DNA of 64,000 nt from contig UQZO01000005.1 of assembly GCA_900545545.1 (NCBI GenBank), positions 62,001 through 126,000 on the forward strand. The letters run 5' to 3'. Origin of the DNA: an uncultured Subdoligranulum sp. Lineage in GTDB: Bacteria; Bacillota; Clostridia; Oscillospirales; Ruminococcaceae. A program made the translations under genes and the position numbers. The notes beneath the pieces were generated by a model, which worked only from the letters and a program-made list of their open reading frames with translations, was not told the DNA's origin and did not search any database. Shown one piece after another: positions 44,164 through 52,748 of this stretch; position 1 is the stretch's first letter; every line of letters starts with the position of its first letter.

Positions 44164-46953
44164 TCAGCGCAGCAAAATGCGGAACCGCACCGTGTAGTCC
44201 TGCGCACCGCTCAGGCGGTAGGCTTCCTCCACGTCGGTGCCCCAGCTGTCGATGCCGCCCACGCCGCGCACGGCGCCCAGCACCGTGACACTGGTGCGGC
44301 CGGTGGCGGGCAGCTCACAGGGATGCTGCGCGGCTTCCAGCTCCTGGGCGGTGTTGGGCAGAGCGCTGAAGGCAAACGGCGTACCGCAGCTTTGCAGTTC
44401 CAGCGCAGCGGTGGTGCGGCCGCGGGCGTCCCGCTGCTGCAAAACCGCCCGCCGGGTGTACATATGCAGGCCGCCCTCCTGGGGAACCAGGTGGGGCTCG
44501 ATGTGAGGCACTTCCTCGAAGCAGCCGAACTCTGCCCCCTTGTACCGGTCGGGATAGGTCTCGCCCGAAAGGCCGGTCCAGCGGGTGACCGTTACCGGGT
44601 CCGCCGTCTGGAATTTCACACCGAAGCAGGGCAGCTCCGGCGCTTCGGCAACGCCGTGGTAGGCAGCTTCCACTTCCAGCGCGCTGCGGTCGGTGACCGT
44701 GTAGGTCAGCACCGCCTCGGCCCCGGGCACCCCCACCAGGGGGAACCGGTATTGTACCGTCACACGGTCAGACGTTTCCAACACCACTTCGGGCTGCCCT
44801 GCTTTGGCCAGCGTATCGGCCGCCAGCCAGGCGGCGCTGCGCTGGGGGAAACCGCAGCCGCGGTCGTTATCGGTGGAAGCACGCCACACCGCCGGGCGCG
44901 GGGCGCGCCACAGCCATTCGGTGCCGCCGATGCGCAGCGAAACCGGGCCACCCTCGGTGTAGGAGAAAAGGATTTCAAAGCCATCGCCCTTGACGCCCAG
45001 GTTGCCGTCGCCCTCGGTGACGGTGAGGGGCACGGTGGGGCGGGCCTGCCATTCGGCAGCCAGCGCGGCATCCGCCGCCCGGGCCTTTGCCGCGTTGCCG
45101 GCATCGTGGGCCGCACGGTCGGCCTCCTCGGCGTACCAGTAGCGGACTTCCTGCATGGCGGGCTTCTCGGCGCCGTCGGCGTAGACAATGCCGTTGCCGC
45201 TGAAGTTATAGTCGGTGGTGCGCTCGCCGAAGTCGCCGCCGTAGCCCAGCACGCGGCGGCCCAGGGCGTCGGTATGGGTCAGCGCCTGGTCCATGTAGTC
45301 CCAGATAAAGCCGCCCTGATACTGGGGATATTCCTCCGCCAGGCGGATATAGCTTTCCATGCCGCCCAGGCTGTTGCCCATATCGTGCATGTACTCGCAG
45401 AGGATAAAGGGCTTGGCCGGGGCGGATTCCAGATAGTCCCGGATTTCCCAGGGTTTGGCGTACATCCGGCTTTCCATATCGCTGATGGCATCAAAGGCCC
45501 GGTTGTGGAAAACGCCCTCGTAGTGCACCAGGCGGCCGGGGTCCTGCTCATGGAAGAACTGGCTCATGGCCAGAATGTCCTCCCCGGCATAGCTCTCGTT
45601 GCCGCAGGACCAGATAAGCACCGCCGCGTGGTTTTTATCCCGCTCAAACATGCTGCGGGCGCGGTCCACCACGCAGTCTTTCCACTCCGGCAGGCTGCCC
45701 GGCACATTCCAGCTGGGTTCCACGGCGCCCAGTTTCTGCCAGCTGCCGTGGCTTTCCAGGTTGGCTTCATCGATCATGTAGATGCCGTTTTCATCGCACA
45801 GATCGTACCACAGGCTCTGGTTGGGATAGTGGCAGGTGCGCACGGCGTTGATATTGTTGTTGCGGAAAACCTCCATGGCCGCATACATGTCCTCGGGGCC
45901 GATGGCACGGCCCTTCTCGGCGTTCCACTCGTGGCGGTTGACGCCGTTGAAGACCACCCGTTCCCCGTTCAAGCACATGACCCCGTCGATCATCTCAAAC
46001 CGGCGGAAACCGATGTCGTAGGGCACCACTTCCTGCACCGCGCCGTCGGCATCGGTCAGCGTCAGCAGCGCATGGTAGAGGGTGGGGGTCCCGTGGCTCC
46101 AGGGCTGTACCCCCTGCAGTTCCAGGGTATCATCGGTCACCGGGCCGTCGTAAAGGGCATAGCCCTCGTCGTCTACCAGGCGCAGCTGCACCTGGGCCCC
46201 CGCGGTCTCCCCTTCCAGTTTCAGGCGGGGTGCCAGCGTGCCGGTGGCGTTGTCCGTTTCCAGGCCCGCCCGCAGCCAGAGGTCCGCCAGATGGACCTTG
46301 GGTTTGGCGTAGAGGAATACCGAACGGAAGATGCCCGAGAACCGGAAGAAGTCCTGGTCCTCGATCCAGGAAGCGCTGCACCGCTTGTGTACCTCCACAC
46401 AAAGGCGGTTGACGCCTTCCTGCAGGCAGTCGGTAAGGTCAAAGTCCGACGGGGTGAAGCTGTCCTCGGCATAGCCTACAAAATGCCCGTTGCACCACAG
46501 GTACATGGCCTGTTCCACACCCTGGAAGCTGATGCAGACCCGCTGGCCCTGCAGCCCTTCGTCCAGGGTGAAGTCCAGCACATAGCTGCCCACCGGCGCA
46601 TTGTCCCAGTCGATCTGGGGCGGGCGCAGCGCGGCGCGGCCGTCCCAGGGGTAGAGGGTGTTGGTGTATTGCAGTTCGCCGTAGCCCTGCAGCTCGATAT
46701 GCCCCGGCACTTTGATGGTGCCAAAGGCGGAAAGATCGGCATCCGTCTGCCAGAAATCCGCCGGGCGGGCGGCGGGGTTGGAGCTCCAGCAAAAGCACCA
46801 TTCGCCGTCCAGGCTCTGGCGCAGGCTGCTGCGCCCGGCCGCCACTTCCTCGACGGTGCGGTAAGCTACATGGTCGGAGTGGGCGTCCAACCGGTTGACG
46901 GCGAACACCGTGGGGTCAGTCAGCCAGCAAAGTTCCGGCTTGGTGGTATTCAT
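44164..46953 (-). CDS. lacZ: Beta-galactosidase, GH2
   Basis: 929 residues with the LacZ layout: sugar-binding domain, immunoglobulin-like domain, barrel and C-terminal beta-gal small chain. Acid/base Glu in WSCGNESYAG (about 451) and nucleophile Glu in ILCEYMHDMGNS (about 519), plus IDEANLESHG. Slightly shorter than E. coli LacZ, as in clostridial enzymes. No signal peptide, so it acts on imported lactose or galacto-oligosaccharides. ATG 46953 follows AAGGAG at 9 bases; the frame extends 31 codons upstream over the promoter and is rejected. Single-gene unit. Confidence 0.96.
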   Translation of the reverse strand: MNTTKPELCWLTDPTVFAVNRLDAHSDHVAYRTVEEVAAGRSSLRQSLDGEWCFCWSSNPAARPADFWQTDADLSAFGTIKVPGHIELQGYGELQYTNTLYPWDGRAALRPPQIDWDNAPVGSYVLDFTLDEGLQGQRVCISFQGVEQAMYLWCNGHFVGYAEDSFTPSDFDLTDCLQEGVNRLCVEVHKRCSASWIEDQDFFRFSGIFRSVFLYAKPKVHLADLWLRAGLETDNATGTLAPRLKLEGETAGAQVQLRLVDDEGYALYDGPVTDDTLELQGVQPWSHGTPTLYHALLTLTDADGAVQEVVPYDIGFRRFEMIDGVMCLNGERVVFNGVNRHEWNAEKGRAIGPEDMYAAMEVFRNNNINAVRTCHYPNQSLWYDLCDENGIYMIDEANLESHGSWQKLGAVEPSWNVPGSLPEWKDCVVDRARSMFERDKNHAAVLIWSCGNESYAGEDILAMSQFFHEQDPGRLVHYEGVFHNRAFDAISDMESRMYAKPWEIRDYLESAPAKPFILCEYMHDMGNSLGGMESYIRLAEEYPQYQGGFIWDYMDQALTHTDALGRRVLGYGGDFGERTTDYNFSGNGIVYADGAEKPAMQEVRYWYAEEADRAAHDAGNAAKARAADAALAAEWQARPTVPLTVTEGDGNLGVKGDGFEILFSYTEGGPVSLRIGGTEWLWRAPRPAVWRASTDNDRGCGFPQRSAAWLAADTLAKAGQPEVVLETSDRVTVQYRFPLVGVPGAEAVLTYTVTDRSALEVEAAYHGVAEAPELPCFGVKFQTADPVTVTRWTGLSGETYPDRYKGAEFGCFEEVPHIEPHLVPQEGGLHMYTRRAVLQQRDARGRTTAALELQSCGTPFAFSALPNTAQELEAAQHPCELPATGRTSVTVLGAVRGVGGIDSWGTDVEEAYRLSGAQDYTVRFRILLR

Positions 46954-47014
46954 AACACAGGGCTCCTTTCGATTTGGGAGTTCGGGCCGCTTGCAAAACG
47001 CCCTTTTACCCTCC

Positions 47015-47043
47015 AGTGTACAGCCTGACGGGCATCGACGCAA
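47015..47043 (-). promoter_or_regulatory. Promoter of lacZ
   Basis: Minus-strand TTGCGT (47038-47043) and TACACT (47015-47020), spacer 17. Confidence 0.6.
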
Positions 47044-47091
47044 CACCCTGGAAAAAATATTTTTTCGCGGGGAAGATTTCGCAAAATTTCA

Positions 47092-47120
47092 TTGTTTTTC
47101 ACAACCAATGGTAGTAAAAT
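47092..47120 (+). promoter_or_regulatory. Promoter of the terminase pair
   Basis: TTGTTT (47092-47097) and TAAAAT (47115-47120), spacer 17, about 75 bases before the first start. Confidence 0.55.
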
Positions 47121-47198
47121 AGCAATATCAAAACGCGCGGAAAGGCCCCTGCCGGACTGCGGGTTTTGTTTTTTTACCCAAAAGGAGGAATGCCATGC

Positions 47199-47390
47199 GT
47201 GAATGAGCTGACGCCGGAGCATGTGCTGGGGGAACTGGCCGCCATCGCCTTTGCCGAGCCCGGCGCGGAACGGGGCGGCCAGGCCATCAAGGTGGCCGAC
47301 AAGCTGCGTGCCCTGGAGCTTTTGTACAAGCATCTGGGCCTGGGCGACGGCCAGACCACAGAGGGGGTGGTCATTGTAGACGAACGGTAA
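47199..47390 (+). CDS. Short terminase small-subunit-like protein
   Basis: 63 residues from GTG 47199, chosen because AAAGGAGG lies 10 bases upstream; an ATG at 47190 overlaps that site. The segment GGQAIKVADKLRALELLYKHLG is, when read in parts, the C-terminal helix pattern of phage terminase small subunits (KVADKLRALELL-KHLG). The usual N-terminal DNA-binding helix-turn-helix of about 90 residues is missing, so it is a truncated or minimal version. It lies 12 bases before the large subunit gene, as in phages. Confidence 0.65.
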   Translation: MNELTPEHVLGELAAIAFAEPGAERGGQAIKVADKLRALELLYKHLGLGDGQTTEGVVIVDER

Positions 47391-47402
47391 AGGAGGTGCG
47401 CT

Positions 47403-48647
47403 GTGCGCATACAACTGAAAAAGGTCATTCCATCGGTGTTCTGGCCGGTACATACGGCCATCCGCAGCGGCACCGTACAGGAGGTGGTCGCCAAAGGCGG
47501 CCGCGGCTCGGGCAAATCCAGCTATCTTTCGCTGGAACTGGTGTACCAGCTGCTGCGGCACCCCGACTGCCACGCCGTGGTGCTGCGCAAGGTGGCGGGC
47601 ACCCTGCGCAACAGTGTGTACAACCAGATCGTGTGGGCCATCGGTGCGCTGGGGTGCTCGGCCTATTTCCGCTGCACCGTCAGCCCCATGGAATGTACCT
47701 ACCTGCCCACGGGGCAAAAAATTCTTTTTTTCGGCCTTGATGATGCGGGCAAGCTCAAAAGTTTGAAGGTGCCGTTCGGCGCCGTGGGGCTTTGTTGGTT
47801 TGAAGAGCTTGACCAGTTCGACGGGCCGGAGGAAGTGCGCAACGTGGAGCAGAGCATTCTGCGCGGCGGCGACTGGACCCTGACGCTGAAAAGCTTCAAC
47901 CCGCCGGCCATGGCCCGCAGCTGGGTCAACCGCTATGCGCTGGAACCGCGCCCCGGCAAGCTGGTACACCATTCCACCTACCGGGACCTGCCGCGGTCCT
48001 TTCTGGGGGAGCGGTTCTGGGCGGATGCCGAGCACCTGCAAAAGACCAATCCCGACGCTTACCGGCACGAATACGGCGGCGAGGTGGTGGGCAGCGGTGC
48101 GGCGGTGTTTGAAAACCTGGCCCTGCGCCCGGTGCCCGATGAAGAGATCGCCGCCTTTGACCGGCTGTACCACGGGGTGGACTGGGGCTGGTACCCCGAC
48201 CCCTGGGCCTACAATGCCGTGTACTACGATGCAGCCCGGCGCACACTGGTGATTTTTGACGAGCTGACCCGCACCCGCACCCCCAACCGGGACACCGCCA
48301 AACTCTTGGTGGAACGGGGCGTGGGCGGCGACGAGGGCGGGCTGCTGACCGCCGATGCCGCCGAGCCGAAATCCTGCGCCGACTACCGGGCGGCGGGGCT
48401 GCCCTGCCGCGCGGCTGTGAAAGGCCCCGGCAGCGTGCGGGAGAGCATGAAATGGCTGCAGGGGCTTGCCTCCATCGTCATTGACCCCGAGCGCTGCCCT
48501 GCCACGGCGGCGGAGTTCAGCGAGTATGAGTACGAGCGGGACGACCGCACCGGCGAGGTACTGCCCGGCTACCCCGATGTAAACAACCACCACATTGACG
48601 CGGTGCGCTATGCGGTGGAGAGCATCTGGCGGCGGCGGGGCGTATAA
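47403..48647 (+). CDS. Phage terminase large subunit, PBSX type
   Basis: 414 residues. Packaging ATPase with Walker A GGRGSGKSS (residues 32-40) and Walker B-like VGLCWFEELDQF, then the nuclease domain with VDWGWYPDPWAYNAV and VIFDELTR, and late acidic residues in LLTADAAEPKSCADY and DVNNHHIDAVRYA. Length and all domains look intact. GTG 47403 follows AAAGGAGG. No portal, capsid, integrase or other phage gene is near; neighbours are lacZ and a YczE-like gene, so it is an orphan pair with the short small subunit. Confidence 0.9.
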   Translation: MRIQLKKVIPSVFWPVHTAIRSGTVQEVVAKGGRGSGKSSYLSLELVYQLLRHPDCHAVVLRKVAGTLRNSVYNQIVWAIGALGCSAYFRCTVSPMECTYLPTGQKILFFGLDDAGKLKSLKVPFGAVGLCWFEELDQFDGPEEVRNVEQSILRGGDWTLTLKSFNPPAMARSWVNRYALEPRPGKLVHHSTYRDLPRSFLGERFWADAEHLQKTNPDAYRHEYGGEVVGSGAAVFENLALRPVPDEEIAAFDRLYHGVDWGWYPDPWAYNAVYYDAARRTLVIFDELTRTRTPNRDTAKLLVERGVGGDEGGLLTADAAEPKSCADYRAAGLPCRAAVKGPGSVRESMKWLQGLASIVIDPERCPATAAEFSEYEYERDDRTGEVLPGYPDVNNHHIDAVRYAVESIWRRRGV

Positions 48648-48654
48648 GGCAAAC

Positions 48655-48690
48655 AAAACAGGGGACTGCCTGCAGGCAGTCCCCTGTTTT
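48655..48690. terminator. Perfect palindromic terminator
   Basis: AAAACAGGGGACTGCCTG and CAGGCAGTCCCCTGTTTT are adjacent complements (18 bp), with T runs on both strands, between the terminase and YczE-like genes. Confidence 0.9.
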
Positions 48691-48698
48691 TGTGTTTG

Positions 48699-49235
48699 TC
48701 AGTTCATGCCGGTGATTTCCAGCAGCGGGCGCTTGCACAGATAGTTGAAGCCCGCAATGGCACGGCCCACGCCCACCATCGAGATCAGCGTGCCCACCCC
48801 CACGCCCAGCAGCACATTGCCGAAGCAGAGGCCGATGATCAGCGAGAGGCTGACACAGCCCAGGTCAAAGCAGTTTTTGCAGAAGCCCAGCTCCTTGCCG
48901 GTAATGCGGGCGATGGTGCCCACGATGCCGTCGCCGGGGTTGGGGATGAGCTGCATGGCCACCGTCATGGCCGCGCCGATGCCGGTAAAGATGATGGCCA
49001 CCACCAGTAGCACCAGTTCCGCGGGCAGGTTGCCGCTTTTGTAGGGGATGACCCCTTCAAACAGGTTCATGAACCGGGTGAACACAATGCTCAGCGGGAT
49101 TTGCAGCACATCCATCCACTGGCGGTTTTTGCCCTTGATGATAAACTGGGCCACCACAAACAGGCTGTAGACCACCAGCGGGCGATTGTTTGTTGTTTGG
49201 TTCGTTGCATGTTTGCCACTCCTTATCCTATACAA
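48699..49235 (-). pseudogene. YczE/YitT-like membrane protein, N-terminus deleted
   Basis: The frame encodes a protein like the YczE family from about its residue 50 on: DVLQIPLSIVFTRFMNLFE, QLIPNPGDGIVGTIA and CFDLGCVSLSLI, with four helices left of the usual five or six. The only in-frame start is TTG 49235, without a ribosome site. A proper AAGGAG with ATG at 49211 exists but leads into another frame (MQRTKQQTIARWW). This suggests that the start of the gene was joined out of frame to its middle by a deletion of roughly 45 codons. Function of the family is unclear; members are integral membrane proteins. Confidence 0.6.
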
Positions 49236-49253
49236 GGATATACCCGAGTGGCA
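49214..49253 (-). promoter_or_regulatory. Two-part hairpin covering the YczE ribosome site
   Basis: TGCCACTC (minus strand 49253-49246) pairs with GAGTGGCA (49221-49214), and inside it TATCCT pairs with AGGATA. The right arm contains part of the AAGGAG ribosome site that precedes ATG 49211. Confidence 0.55.
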
Positions 49254-49259
49254 AAAATA

Positions 49260-50786
49260 TCAAATTTTTGAGGTTTCCGGCAAAGCTGTTTCGACCACTG
49301 CAAAAGGCTCCCCTGCCCGGATGGCTCGCACCGTTTCCCCGGTGAACGGCAACCGGTCCTGCAGCGCACAGGCCATCACCGCCCGGGGCGATACCAGCGT
49401 GCTGTCCGCCTTGACCTCAAAATGCAGATGCGGGCCGGTGGAATACCCCGTACTGCCCACATACCCGATGAGGTCCCCGGCTTTTACCGCCTGCCCCGGT
49501 TCCACCGTATAACTTTCCAGTTGCGAATACAGGGTGGTCCAGTGACAGCCGTCGGGCCCCGCCCCGTGGTCCAGCTGCACAAAGTTGCCCCAGGAGTAAT
49601 GGTAGGTTGCCTGCGTCACGGTACCGTCTGCCGCTGCATAGACCGGGGTCCCCGTCTCCGCCGCCAGGTCATCCCCCCGATGGCCGTGATCACCGCAGAA
49701 TGAGCTGAAACGGGTGTACTCCACCGGGCAGCGCAGCCGGGGGCTGTTTGCGGGGTCATCCAGATCGGGCAGGCCCAGCACATCCACGGCCGGGGCGGTG
49801 GTTTCGGGTGCCGGCAGGGCCACCGGTTCCGTGGCGGCCTCAGTTATCGCAGGAGCGGCGGCTATCCGGGGTTTGACCATGCAGGCGGCGGTGCAAAGGC
49901 CCACCACCGCCGCACAAACCAGCAGTGCCCCGGCGCCGATCTTGCGATAGTGCAAAAGGTGCACGATGCGGCTTTTGACGCTGCCCTGCCCGAAGGCCAG
50001 GGACCCCGGCGCCACGCGGCTTTGCAGGGCGTAATGCAGAATGCTCTCGCAGTAAGCGTTGCGGGCGGCGGCATCACAGCCCCGCACGGCGGCCTCATCG
50101 CAGGCAGCCTCCATGGCCTGTTCCAGCTGGCGGAAGGCCAGCCAGGCCAGCGGGTTGAACCAGTGCAGGCAGACCACCGCATAAAACAGCGGTTTCACCT
50201 GGGGGTCATGGCGGCGCAAGTGGGTCTGCTCATGGAGCAGCACCGCATGGCGGGTTTCTCCATCCAGCCCTTCGGGCAGATAGATGCGCGGGCGCAGAAT
50301 GCCCAGCGTAAAGGGCGCGGGCACACAGGCGCCGCTGTAGCAGCCGTCCGCGGTTTTGCAGGCGGTTGCCACGGTGCGGGCCAGGCGGCGGTAGCCCCAC
50401 AGGGCCCGCACCGCCAGTACCAGCACCCCCACCGCCCATACGGCGGCCAGCAGGTGCCACACCGTAAGCCGGGTGTACCAGGGGGCCGCCTGGGCCACTG
50501 TCACCGCAGGCGCCGGGGCAGCAGCTGGCGCAACCGGCGCCGCGCTTTGGGTGATGGTCTGGACCCGGTCGGCAGCCCGGGCCAGCTGCTGATTCTGCGG
50601 GCGGGGCAAGGTAAGAGGGATGCCGCCGGGCCAGACAAACCGCAGCCCTACCGCCAGCCACAGCCAGCAGAGCAGCCGGCTGGGGGCATGTACCCGGCGC
50701 AGCAGGGCACTGACAGCCCATGCAGCCAGGACCGCGGCCCCGCCCCACAGGCTGAGCAGCAGCCCCCGCAGCACCCAGGTGCCCAT
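49260..50786 (-). CDS. M56-M23 fusion metallopeptidase, copy 2 (M23 catalytic His missing)
   Basis: 508 residues. The N-terminal M56 (BlaR1-like) part has three to four helices and the zinc site HEQTH (185-189) with the further Glu in ACDEAAV. After a helix near 270 comes an external M23/LytM domain with HRGDDLAAETGTPVYAA (His and Asp ligands) and TGPHLHFEV (third ligand). The position that is His in active M23 enzymes (LYAHMDDY in the neighbour) reads LYSQLESY, so the endopeptidase may be inactive. It follows the paralogue by 30 bases and ends the blaI operon. AAAGGAGG precedes ATG 50786. Confidence 0.9.
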   Translation of the reverse strand: MGTWVLRGLLLSLWGGAAVLAAWAVSALLRRVHAPSRLLCWLWLAVGLRFVWPGGIPLTLPRPQNQQLARAADRVQTITQSAAPVAPAAAPAPAVTVAQAAPWYTRLTVWHLLAAVWAVGVLVLAVRALWGYRRLARTVATACKTADGCYSGACVPAPFTLGILRPRIYLPEGLDGETRHAVLLHEQTHLRRHDPQVKPLFYAVVCLHWFNPLAWLAFRQLEQAMEAACDEAAVRGCDAAARNAYCESILHYALQSRVAPGSLAFGQGSVKSRIVHLLHYRKIGAGALLVCAAVVGLCTAACMVKPRIAAAPAITEAATEPVALPAPETTAPAVDVLGLPDLDDPANSPRLRCPVEYTRFSSFCGDHGHRGDDLAAETGTPVYAAADGTVTQATYHYSWGNFVQLDHGAGPDGCHWTTLYSQLESYTVEPGQAVKAGDLIGYVGSTGYSTGPHLHFEVKADSTLVSPRAVMACALQDRLPFTGETVRAIRAGEPFAVVETALPETSKI

Positions 50787-50816
50787 GGCAAATCCCTCCT
50801 TTGCGAAAAGTGTGGT

Positions 50817-52745
50817 TCAATTTCCGTTGTTCAGGTATTCATCCAGCTGGTCGGCGGCGGCGTCCAGCTGCTGGCGGGCAGCCTCGGCCTGGGCGGCCAG
50901 CGCCGCGTCGTCGGAAGCCTGCGCCGCGTCGATCTGCTGCTGGAGTTCGGACTGCCGGGTTATCATTGCGTCTTTCTGGGCCTGGATCTCGGTCTCCACC
51001 AGCGCCAGCGTATCCTCCACCATCTGGATCTGCTCTTCGGTAACCTGAATATTGTCTTCCATATTGTCCCGCAGCTGCTGCCGTTCCTCCTCCGTTCCGG
51101 GGAACTGTTGGCCCATCTCGTCGAGGGATGTCTGCAACTGATCCCGCTGTTCCTTCAGCCGGTCCAGCTGGTCCTGCAGGGATGCCCGCGTTGCGGTCAA
51201 AGTCTGGCTTTCCAGCGGCAGGATGTCCTCGGAAGAACTCTGGTTTTCCGCTGCCTGGGCCAGCAGCTCCTGGGCCATTTCGGCGGTGAGGGGCTGGGTG
51301 TCTTCCTCCCGATAGGCGGTTAGATAGCAGGGTTGCGTCACGCCGCCGTTGAGGAATACTTCAAAGTGCAGATGATTGCCGGTAGCAGTACCAGTGCTGC
51401 CTACATGGCCGATGAGTTCCCCGGCTTTCACCACCTGACCATTGGCTATCGCGTAATCATCCATATGGGCATAGAGGGTGGACCACCGGTTGCCGTCCAG
51501 CCCGGTGCCGTGGTCCAATATGACGCAATACCCATAACTGTAATGGAAATCCGCATAGGTCACCACACCGTCCTGGGCTGCATAAACCGGCGTGCCTTTC
51601 TCTGCACTCAAATCATCGCCCCGGTGACCGCCGCCCATGTACCGGCTGATATAAGTATACTCCACCGGGCAGAGGAACCGCGGGCTGTTTTCGGGGTCAT
51701 CCAAGTTGGGCAGGCCCGCCGTGTTGGCTGTGAAGGTCACGGCGTTTTCCGGCGTGGCGGTGGGTTGGGGCGCGGGTTCGGCCTGGGTGGTTTCGGCGGT
51801 CTCGGGGGTGGCTTCCTCCACCTGGGGCTGCATCATGCAGGCAGTGACGCTAAGCCCCACTGCCGCCGCGCAGACTACCAGTGCCCCGGCGCCGATCTTG
51901 CGGTAGTGCAAAAGATGTACGATGCGGGTCTTGACGCTGCCCTGCCCGAAAGCCAGGGACCCCGGCGCCATCCGCCCCTGCAAGGCGTATTGCAGAATAC
52001 TCTCGCAATAGGCGTTGCGGGCAGCGGCATCACAGTTCCGCACAGCGGCCTCATCGCAGGCGGATTCCATCTCCCGCTCCAGCTGGCGGAAGGCCAGCCA
52101 GGCCAGCGGATTGAACCAGTGCAGGCAGACCACCGCATAAAACAGCGGTTTCACCTGGGGGTCATGGCGGCGCAAGTGGGTCTGCTCATGGAGCAGCACC
52201 GCATGGCGGGTTTCTCCATCCAGCCCTTCGGGCAGATAGATGCGCGGGCGCAGAATGCCCAGCGTAAAGGGCGCGGGCACACAGGCGCCGCTGTAGCAGC
52301 CGTCCGCGGTTTTGCAGGCGGTTGCCACGGTGCGGGCCAGGCGGCGGTAGCCCCACAGGGCCCGCACCGCCAGTACCAGCACCCCCACCGCCCATACAGC
52401 GGCCAGAAGATGCCACACCGTAAGCTGGGTGTACCAGGGGGCAGCCGCCTGGGCCGCCGTCACCGCTGGCGCCTGCACGGCAGGCAGCGGCGCGGGCGCG
52501 GGGCCTTCGGCCAATGCCTGGACCGTATCGGCAGCCTGGGCCAGCTGCTGATTTTGCGGGCGCGGCAGGGTGAGCGGAATGCCCCAGGGCACCGCAAAGC
52601 GCAGCCCTACCGCCAGCCACAGCCAGCAGAGCAGCCGGCTGGGGGTGTGGGCGCGCCGCAGCACCGCACTGACGGCCAACGCCCCCAATGCCGCCGCACC
52701 GCCCCACAGGCTGAGCAGCAAAAAGTGGAGTACAACGTCACGCAT
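50817..52745 (-). CDS. M56-M23 fusion metallopeptidase, copy 1, with C-terminal coiled coil
   Basis: 642 residues. M56 domain with HEQTH at 186-190 and ACDEAAV; helix near 275-295; M23/LytM domain with GGGHRGDDLSAEKGTPVYAA, the catalytic His in LYAHMDDY and the ligand in GNHLHFEV; then a long Gln/Glu-rich coiled coil (about 505-640). In BlaR1 an external penicillin sensor triggers the inner protease, which cleaves BlaI. Here a peptidoglycan hydrolase-like domain sits in that place, so the sensed signal may be cell-wall peptide. Starts 3 bases after blaI. AGGAGG before ATG 52745. Confidence 0.92.
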   Translation of the reverse strand: MRDVVLHFLLLSLWGGAAALGALAVSAVLRRAHTPSRLLCWLWLAVGLRFAVPWGIPLTLPRPQNQQLAQAADTVQALAEGPAPAPLPAVQAPAVTAAQAAAPWYTQLTVWHLLAAVWAVGVLVLAVRALWGYRRLARTVATACKTADGCYSGACVPAPFTLGILRPRIYLPEGLDGETRHAVLLHEQTHLRRHDPQVKPLFYAVVCLHWFNPLAWLAFRQLEREMESACDEAAVRNCDAAARNAYCESILQYALQGRMAPGSLAFGQGSVKTRIVHLLHYRKIGAGALVVCAAAVGLSVTACMMQPQVEEATPETAETTQAEPAPQPTATPENAVTFTANTAGLPNLDDPENSPRFLCPVEYTYISRYMGGGHRGDDLSAEKGTPVYAAQDGVVTYADFHYSYGYCVILDHGTGLDGNRWSTLYAHMDDYAIANGQVVKAGELIGHVGSTGTATGNHLHFEVFLNGGVTQPCYLTAYREEDTQPLTAEMAQELLAQAAENQSSSEDILPLESQTLTATRASLQDQLDRLKEQRDQLQTSLDEMGQQFPGTEEERQQLRDNMEDNIQVTEEQIQMVEDTLALVETEIQAQKDAMITRQSELQQQIDAAQASDDAALAAQAEAARQQLDAAADQLDEYLNNGN

Positions 52746-52748
52746 GGA

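Noticed and set aside
44143..47028. 961-codon plus-strand frame over lacZ
   Set aside because: Antisense shadow; no ribosome site and no recognisable domain.
47092..48690. Complete prophage around the terminase genes
   Set aside because: The flanking genes are lacZ and a YczE-like gene; no portal, capsid, tail, lysis or integrase gene is present.
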